From the NCBI GenBank assembly GCA_964561105.1, contig CAZLOH010000027.1:8331-72330 (forward strand): 64,000 nt of DNA. The letters are read 5' to 3'. The stretch comes from JADLHS01 sp964561105 (GTDB lineage Bacteria; Verrucomicrobiota; Verrucomicrobiia; Limisphaerales; JADLHS01). This document shows, one piece after another, positions 58,481 to 64,000 of this stretch. Within the stretch, counting starts at the first letter, position 1. The number at the start of each line of letters is the position of its first letter. The notes beneath the pieces were generated by a model that did no database searches, was not told the origin of the DNA, and saw nothing but the letters and a program-made list of their open reading frames with translations. A program made the position numbers and the translations under genes.

Positions 58481-60112
58481 TCAGGGTTTGGTCGTGGCCT
58501 CCGGCGCTCGCAAACTGACGTACTTGTAAGGATGCTCGTCGAGTAGATTGGGATACCAGCCCTGCACGCTGGGCTGGATGAGGAAGGGATGGGTGTAATG
58601 GTAGATGGGCACCATCGGCGCTTCGTCGAGCAGGATGGCTTCGGCCTGTTGAAAATACTCGAAGCGCTGCCGCTGGTCGCGGGTCTGCCCCGCCCGCGCG
58701 ATCAGCCGGTCGTATTCCGGGTTGGACCAGCCGGTCTGGTTGTTGCCGCCGCCGGTCACAAACATGTCGAGAAAGGAGTTCGGGTCCACGTAATCACCAA
58801 TCCACGCGTAGCGGCCGATTTCGTAATGCAACGTCCGCTGGCTGTCTATGTAAACCTTCCATTCCTGGTTTTCCAACTCGACCGCGATGTTCAAGTCCCG
58901 TTTCCACATCTGCTGGATGGCTTCGGCGATGGCTTTGTGACTTTCCAGCGTGTTAAACATGATCGTGAGCTTGGGAAAACCTTTGCCGTCGGGGTAGCCG
59001 GCCTCGGCCAACAGCTTGCGGGCCGCGACAGGATCGTACGGCAGCCGGGCCTGGCATGTGTAACCCGCAGTATCCGGCGGGGTGAAACTGTAGGCGGGAA
59101 TTTCTCCGGCGCGCCGGATCTGGGTCGCAATCGCCACCCGGTCCACCGTCATCGCCAGCGCTCGTCGCACCCGCCGGTCATTCAGCGGCGGCTTGGTGGT
59201 GTTGAACCGATAAATGTACGTGCCCAGATACGGATCAATCCGCAAAAACTTCGAGCGTTCCTGCTTGTACGCATCCACCTTGGCCAGCGGCACGTCGTAG
59301 GTGACGTGCAGTTGCCCGGCCTCGAACGCCCGCGCTTCGGTGTCCAGGCTGTCAATGGGATAAAACCGGATCCCGTTCAACTTCACCCTGGCCGCGTCCC
59401 AATAGGTCGGGCTTTTCTTCACCGCGAGCACGTCGTTGATTTTCCACTCCGCCAGCGTGAAGGGTCCATTGCCGACGAAATTCTCCGGCCGCGTCCAGCG
59501 ATTGCCGCGTTGATCCAGCGGACCGCAACGCTCGATGACCGCAACCGGCACGGGAAACCAGGAGTAATGGTTCAACAACGACAGAAAGTAGGGCGTCGGC
59601 CCTTTCAGCCGGACCTCCAGCGTGTAGTCGTCCAGCGCCTTGAAGCCGACCTGGGAAAAATCCTTCAGCTCGCCCTTGTTGTAGGCTTCCGCGTTGGTCA
59701 CCACATACAGCATGTACGCGTATTCCGCGGCCAGGGTGGGCATCAGCATCCGTTGGTAGGAGCGCAGGAAATCCTGTGCCGTCAGGGCGTCGTCGTTGGA
59801 CCATTTCGCGTTCGTCCGCAAGTGAAAGGTGTACGTCAGGGCGTCCGGGGAAATATCCCAGCGCTCGGCCACGCCCGGCAACGCGTGCAAATCATGCGGG
59901 TCTTCGGAAACCAACCCCTCGAACAAGGCCGTGATGATGTGATCCTCCGGTACCCCGGTCACCGTTTGCGGATCAATATCCTGGGGTTCGGCCCCATTGC
60001 CGCGCTGCAGGATTTGTTCGCGATCGCCGAAACTGACGCGCGTCTCCCGTGGACCGCAACCGGCGACCAGCAGGAGCAGCGCGCAGGCCGGGCACCATGT
60101 GAAAAAATTCAT
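58481..60112 (-). CDS. oppA: Oligopeptide-binding lipoprotein OppA
   Basis: 543 residues from the ATG at 60112, where a lipoprotein signal begins (CALLLLVAGCGPRE). Family 5 solute-binding motifs are clear: GAEPQDIDPQTVTGVPEDHIITALFEGLV, WSNDDALTAQDFLRSYQRML, RVRRALAMTVDRVAIA and PYDPVAARKLLAEAGYPDGKG. It would be tethered to the membrane and deliver peptides to the permease. The operon oppABCDF is complete, with no other genes in it. Confidence 0.94.
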   Translation of the reverse strand: MNFFTWCPACALLLLVAGCGPRETRVSFGDREQILQRGNGAEPQDIDPQTVTGVPEDHIITALFEGLVSEDPHDLHALPGVAERWDISPDALTYTFHLRTNAKWSNDDALTAQDFLRSYQRMLMPTLAAEYAYMLYVVTNAEAYNKGELKDFSQVGFKALDDYTLEVRLKGPTPYFLSLLNHYSWFPVPVAVIERCGPLDQRGNRWTRPENFVGNGPFTLAEWKINDVLAVKKSPTYWDAARVKLNGIRFYPIDSLDTEARAFEAGQLHVTYDVPLAKVDAYKQERSKFLRIDPYLGTYIYRFNTTKPPLNDRRVRRALAMTVDRVAIATQIRRAGEIPAYSFTPPDTAGYTCQARLPYDPVAARKLLAEAGYPDGKGFPKLTIMFNTLESHKAIAEAIQQMWKRDLNIAVELENQEWKVYIDSQRTLHYEIGRYAWIGDYVDPNSFLDMFVTGGGNNQTGWSNPEYDRLIARAGQTRDQRQRFEYFQQAEAILLDEAPMVPIYHYTHPFLIQPSVQGWYPNLLDEHPYKYVSLRAPEATTKP

Positions 60113-60340
60113 TTCAAAAATTGGGCGTGCCGGGCGATTCCCGTCGCGCGGCCCGTTGGGACAAGTTAAAACTGGCGGCAACCCGGGGGAAAAGTCAACG
60201 CGGGAAGCGGCAAGCGGAATGATTTATAGCTCGGCGGAAAGATTCTCCACTCCAAGCAAGAAAACATTTCCTTGCCTGCGCGACAACTCCGCCACAACTC
60301 GGAGCGTGACAGCGCGGAGGGCAGGCGTTACCAATCGCAA

Positions 60341-63088
60341 ATGATCACCGCGCAACGGACGAAACTTCCGGTCGGACTGCTGGCGGGGCTGGCGCTGGCG
60401 TTCGCCTCGTCGGCCCAAGGCGGATTGCGACCTGTTGATTTGCGCTGCGAATACGCGGCCAATCCGCTGGGCGTGGAGGCGGCGCGTCCGCAACTGAGCT
60501 GGCTGCTGGAGTCGTCCGAACGGAATCAACGCCAGAGCGCGTATCAACTGCTCGTGGCCAGCACGCCGGAGTTGCTGGCGGCGGGCCAGGGCGATTTGTG
60601 GGACTCGGGCCGCGTCGCGTCGGCGGATTCGGTGCATGTGACCTATCAGGGCGCGGCGCTGGCTTCCGGGCAGGCGTGCTGGTGGCAGGTGCGGGTTTGG
60701 GATGGCGACGGGAAGGGGTCCGGGTGGAGTCCGCCCGCGAAGTGGGAGATGGCCGTGTTGCGCCCCGAGGATTGGAAGGCGAAATGGATCGGCAGCGGCC
60801 CGCCGCATGAACAGTTTCCGCCGGACGGATTTTTCCGGAGTCGAAAAGAATTTACGAACCTGGTCGCGCAAGTGTCGGTGGACAGCCGCTCCACTTTGCT
60901 CCGAAAAGAATTCCTGCTGCGGAAGCCGGTCCGGCAGGCGCGCGTTTACGTCACCGGGCTGGGTTACTACGAGTTGTCCTTCAATGGTCGGCGCGTGGGC
61001 GATCACGTTCTCGCGCCCGCGAAGAGCAACTATCGCCAGTGGGTGTTTTATGACACCTACGATCTGACCCAGACGTTGCGGCCGGGCACGAATGTCCTGG
61101 GGCTGCATCTGGGCAATGGCTGGTTCAATCCCGCGCCGAAATGGTGGGAGCCGTACCGGATGCAATGGTTCGGTGCGAAACGCGCGTTGCTGCAACTGCA
61201 CCTCGACTACGCGGATGGCACCTCCGAGGTGATCGTCTCGGATGATTCCTGGAAAACCGCGCCCGGGCCGGTGCTGTCCGCCTGCGTGTTCGATGGCGAA
61301 GTGTATGACGCCACGCAGGAATCGCCGGGCTGGGACGCGCCCGGCTTCGACGACCAGTCCTGGCGGAAAGCCAGCCTCGTTGAACCGCCGGGCGGCCGGC
61401 TCGTTTCCCAACTCATGCCGCCGATCAAGGTCGTCGAACAGCTCAAGCCGGTGGCGGTCACCGAACCCAAGCCGGGCGTTTACGTGTTTGACCTGGGCCA
61501 GAATTTCGCCGGCTGGGTGCGGCTCACGGCAACCGGCCCGCGCGGCACGCGCATCACCCTGCGGTTCGCCGAAGACCTGAAACCGGATGGCACGCTGGAC
61601 GTGACGAGCAATGAACGCGCGCTGGCAACGGACGTGTATGTGATGAAAGGCGCGGGCGTGGAGGTGTATGAACCGCGCTTCACGTTTCACGGTTTTCGCT
61701 ACGTCGAAGTCACCGGCTTCCCCGGCACACCGACGCGCGACAACCTGCTGGGCTGCGTGGTTCACACGGCCGCCGCGAGCATCGGTAGCTTCGAGTGCGA
61801 CAACGAATTGCTCAACCGCATCCATCGCGCCACGCACTGGTCGCAGCGCAGCAACCTGATGGGTTACCCGATGGATTGCCCGCAACGCGACGAACGGCTG
61901 GGCTGGTTCGGCGACGCGATGGTTTCCATGGAGGAAGCCATGTTCAACTTCGAGCTGCCCCGGTTCTACCGGCAATGGCTCGACGGCGTGCAGTTCAATC
62001 AAAGCGCCGCCGCCGGCGACATCTCCATCGTCTCGCCGCGGCCGTACACGCCCGACGAACCGGACCCCACCTGGAGCAGCGCCTACCTCGTCATGCTCTG
62101 GCAATTCTACCTCCACTATGGCGACCGCGAATTCCTGGCCGCCCATTTCGCTTCCATGAAACGCTACGTGGATTACCTCGGCACCCAGGCCACCAATCAC
62201 ATCCTGCCCAGGTACTGGATTGGCGATTGGGGAACGATCGTCGAAGGGTGGCAGGAGGGCGAACCGGTCTCCGTCGTCACGGCGTTCTATTACTACGATG
62301 CGCTCATCGTCAGCCGGGCGGCCCGGGTGCTGGACGGGCCAGCGGATGCGGAGCAATACGCCGCCCTCGCGGGACAGATCAAGACCGCCTTCAACCGGAA
62401 ATTTTTTGACCCGAAGCAAAAGCAATACGAGCGAGGCACGCAATTCAGCAACGCCTTCCCGCTCTTCCTCGGATTGGTGGGCGAAGCGGACCAACCCGCC
62501 GTGCTGGCAAACATCCTGGGCGATCTGGAACGGCGCCAGGGCCGCTTCAACGTCGGCGTGTTGGGCGCGAAATATCTGCTGGACGCGCTGACCGAGGCGG
62601 GCCGCGCGGACGTGGCGTTCCAACTCGCCACCCAGACCGGTTACCCAAGTTGGGCGCACTTGTTGGAGGGCGGCCGCACCACGCTCTCCGAGTTCTGGAA
62701 TCTGAAAGGCTCGCACAACCACGTCATGCTGGGCAGCGTGGACGGCTGGTTCTATCGCGTCCTGGCCGGCATTCAATTGGACGCGACCCGGCCCGGCTTT
62801 GAACACATCGTCATCAAACCCTACGTTCCCGAGACGTTGGGATTTGTCCGCGCCAGCACCCAGACCGTGCGTGGTCGAGTGGCGGTGGAGTGGCGGAAGC
62901 AGGACGATGGATTGCGGTTGAACGTGACGATCCCCGCGAATTGCACCGCGACGGTGTACGTGCCCGCAACCCCCGCGAGCCGCGTGGAAAGCCAGCCGTC
63001 GTTGACCGCCGTCCGGAAGGAGAACGGGACGGTCCAATTCGAAATCGGCTCCGGCGAATACGAGTTCCGCTCCGTCACCAAACCGTGA
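60341..63088 (+). CDS. Alpha-L-rhamnosidase (GH78)
   Basis: 915 residues from the ATG at 60341. A signal peptide (about 1-30) is followed by the N-terminal domain (LRCEYAANPLGVEAARPQLSW) and beta-sandwich domains, then the (alpha/alpha)6 barrel with the general acid region YPMDCPQRDERLGWFGDA near residue 510-525 and the later GGRTTLSEFWN near 785, followed by SLKGSHNHVMLG-like NLKGSHNHVMLG. It removes terminal alpha-L-rhamnose from plant or bacterial glycans. It is exported and monocistronic, probably with a TonB-type or other uptake system elsewhere. The start at 60341 places the signal peptide at the N-terminus. Confidence 0.93.
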   Translation: MITAQRTKLPVGLLAGLALAFASSAQGGLRPVDLRCEYAANPLGVEAARPQLSWLLESSERNQRQSAYQLLVASTPELLAAGQGDLWDSGRVASADSVHVTYQGAALASGQACWWQVRVWDGDGKGSGWSPPAKWEMAVLRPEDWKAKWIGSGPPHEQFPPDGFFRSRKEFTNLVAQVSVDSRSTLLRKEFLLRKPVRQARVYVTGLGYYELSFNGRRVGDHVLAPAKSNYRQWVFYDTYDLTQTLRPGTNVLGLHLGNGWFNPAPKWWEPYRMQWFGAKRALLQLHLDYADGTSEVIVSDDSWKTAPGPVLSACVFDGEVYDATQESPGWDAPGFDDQSWRKASLVEPPGGRLVSQLMPPIKVVEQLKPVAVTEPKPGVYVFDLGQNFAGWVRLTATGPRGTRITLRFAEDLKPDGTLDVTSNERALATDVYVMKGAGVEVYEPRFTFHGFRYVEVTGFPGTPTRDNLLGCVVHTAAASIGSFECDNELLNRIHRATHWSQRSNLMGYPMDCPQRDERLGWFGDAMVSMEEAMFNFELPRFYRQWLDGVQFNQSAAAGDISIVSPRPYTPDEPDPTWSSAYLVMLWQFYLHYGDREFLAAHFASMKRYVDYLGTQATNHILPRYWIGDWGTIVEGWQEGEPVSVVTAFYYYDALIVSRAARVLDGPADAEQYAALAGQIKTAFNRKFFDPKQKQYERGTQFSNAFPLFLGLVGEADQPAVLANILGDLERRQGRFNVGVLGAKYLLDALTEAGRADVAFQLATQTGYPSWAHLLEGGRTTLSEFWNLKGSHNHVMLGSVDGWFYRVLAGIQLDATRPGFEHIVIKPYVPETLGFVRASTQTVRGRVAVEWRKQDDGLRLNVTIPANCTATVYVPATPASRVESQPSLTAVRKENGTVQFEIGSGEYEFRSVTKP

Positions 63089-63568
63089 CCGCCTTTCCCC
63101 CGGACCTCCGGGCCGCAACTCAGTTCGGTGCCGCAGGGAGCGCCCGCGCCATCGCGTGCGGCGGTGGACGCCCTCGTCCACCGCACCCGAGCGCGCCACC
63201 GCGCGAAGTCCACCGCGCACTGGCGCGCGTTGCTCCGACGGCGAAGGTCGCCGGCCCGCCCGGCTGAACAAGGCACAATTCGCAGACGCTTGGCATCTGA
63301 CCACTATGTCGAAAGAGTTTGTTTTCTTGCCTAGATTTATGCCGCGAAAGAACGCAAGAAACACAAGGAGACATGTCTTCGTCTCTGCGCTCTTTGTGCG
63401 CTTTTGTGGCTGTCACCTTTGGTTGCGGCGTCAGCCGCGCTCAGTTCATTCGCGGTTTCAACTGCATTTTTGGAATAAACTGGGTTGCACCTCAACATCC
63501 GTGCCGAACCAAAATTCGCTTTGCCTGGCGGGCCATTCGTTGAACACTGACACGCAACAGCACATGAC
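63089..63568. other. Non-coding region upstream of the RHS-like gene
   Basis: About 480 bases with no supported gene. It holds a perfect 10-bp hairpin (63161-63170 with 63175-63184, GCGGTGGACG stem, CCCT loop) of the type common in intergenic repeats of this group, but not followed by a T-run. The rest is composition-poor and includes an AAGAACGCAAGAAACACAAGG stretch. The promoter of the RHS-like gene should lie near 63450-63560. Confidence 0.55.
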
Positions 63569-64000
63569 ATGAGGCGCTGGCTACCATTCCTGCTCCTGCT
63601 ACTCGCGACGACCGCCTTCGCCCGCGTCCCCGCGCCGGCCGCGTTTTCTCCGCCAACGCCAACGCACCACCGGCTGGCGCAGGTGGAGGGCCGCGACCCG
63701 GCGCGCTACGGCTACGACGACCACGACACCACACGCTTCCCAACGGCCAAACACGAGGCGGCGACCGACACCTACACGTATGATGCAATTGGAAATTCGA
63801 TAGCCCCAACGCCAACATCCGAAAGTCAGCGCTCAAATGATGGGTTCTGCGGGCAGCGGGATAACACAGACTTTTACGAGGGGAATTCAACCGCTCCCTT
63901 GAGTCTGCACAACTACCTCTATGGGGCCGATGATCCCGTTAATAAGATTGATCCGAGCGGACACGACCTCATAAGTACAATCGGCGATTTGGGCATCCGC
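63569..64000 (+). CDS. Secreted RHS-core-like protein (runs off the window)
   Basis: The frame opens at an ATG at 63569 and is open to the window end (144 codons). A signal peptide (LPFLLLLLATTAFA) is followed by a short proline-rich linker, a YD-repeat-like RYGYDDHD and TYTYDAIGN, and the RHS core motif LSLHNYLYGADDPVNKIDPSG. RHS/YD-repeat proteins deliver C-terminal toxins, with the core motif marking the boundary before the toxin. Here the core follows almost directly after the signal sequence, so most YD repeats of a full-length RHS are missing. It may be a truncated remnant or a short secreted form. Confidence 0.6.
   Translation, partial: MRRWLPFLLLLLATTAFARVPAPAAFSPPTPTHHRLAQVEGRDPARYGYDDHDTTRFPTAKHEAATDTYTYDAIGNSIAPTPTSESQRSNDGFCGQRDNTDFYEGNSTAPLSLHNYLYGADDPVNKIDPSGHDLISTIGDLGIR

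Noticed and set aside
60224..63364. A long open minus-strand frame opposite the rhamnosidase gene
   Set aside because: It lies exactly antisense to a well-supported GH78 gene, has no recognisable domain, is very rich in Arg/Ala/Gly, and arises from the high GC content.
1..64000. tRNA genes or a CRISPR array
   Set aside because: No TΨC-like GGTTCGAATCC arm with matching acceptor stem was seen, and no array of equally spaced identical direct repeats. The REP arrays are irregular, inverted and lack spacers.

Overview
The window is GC-rich, densely packed bacterial chromosome. It reads most like a member of the Verrucomicrobiota, probably near the Limisphaerales/Pedosphaera group. This placement is inferred from gene content: a MoxR/DUF58/VWA/DUF4175 cluster ending in a caspase-like protease, exosortase-type accessory genes, an HpnD squalene-pathway enzyme, a PQQ-propeller protein, an RHS core and many GTAG-headed REP elements. 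No tRNA, rRNA, CRISPR array or prophage was seen.

Layout. 1-4.5 kb: end of a CoaC-type flavoprotein, an NtrB/NtrC-like two-component pair, a small membrane protein and hpnD. 4.5-8.5 kb: a nucleoside phosphorylase, ispE, a small exosortase-type lipoprotein with a strong terminator, an FmdB zinc ribbon, a YacP-like NYN nuclease and a VWA-like membrane protein. 8.5-13.6 kb: a fused pseudouridine synthase/rRNA methyltransferase, a CAAX-protease/GspB/ExeA-ATPase group, and hisC. 14.1 kb: a 15-residue Lys-rich micropeptide gene with its own strong ribosome-binding site and terminator. 14.2-17.2 kb: an exonuclease and an ECF sigma/anti-sigma/DUF3106 operon. 17.2-18.5 kb: aroF behind what looks like a complete aromatic-amino-acid attenuator, whose leader peptide contains Trp-Tyr-Tyr-Phe. 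18.6-20.7 kb: a prolyl oligopeptidase lipoprotein.

20.8-37.8 kb is one long minus-strand cluster: TPR/zinc peptidase, DUF4159, MoxR ATPase, DUF58, BatA-like VWA, DUF4175, VWA membrane protein and caspase-like protease. It is heavily invaded by REP/REPIN elements and holds the RAYT (REP-associated tyrosine transposase) that probably mobilises them. REPs lie in most gene junctions, three bases before two start codons, and in frame inside the BatA-like gene.

37.9-50.9 kb: dihydrouridine synthase, Uma2 protein, sodium:solute symporter, UreF-like protein, then a two-gene pyruvate:ferredoxin oxidoreductase split by about 1.75 kb of accessory genes. The beta-subunit gene is surrounded by small diverged fragments of a second copy of itself: a start stub upstream and two tail fragments downstream, interspersed with a frameshifted HNH nuclease gene and a ParE-type toxin-antitoxin pair. 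This suggests past gene replacement or integration. A second ECF sigma/anti-sigma pair follows.

51-64 kb: PQQ-propeller protein, an rsmD/PqiA/dienelactone-hydrolase operon, a complete oligopeptide ABC transporter operon (A-B-C-D-F order), a GH78 alpha-L-rhamnosidase, and the start of an RHS-core protein that runs off the window. The best leads are the aroF attenuator, the RAYT/REP locus inside the MoxR cluster, the beta-subunit scars and the micropeptide.
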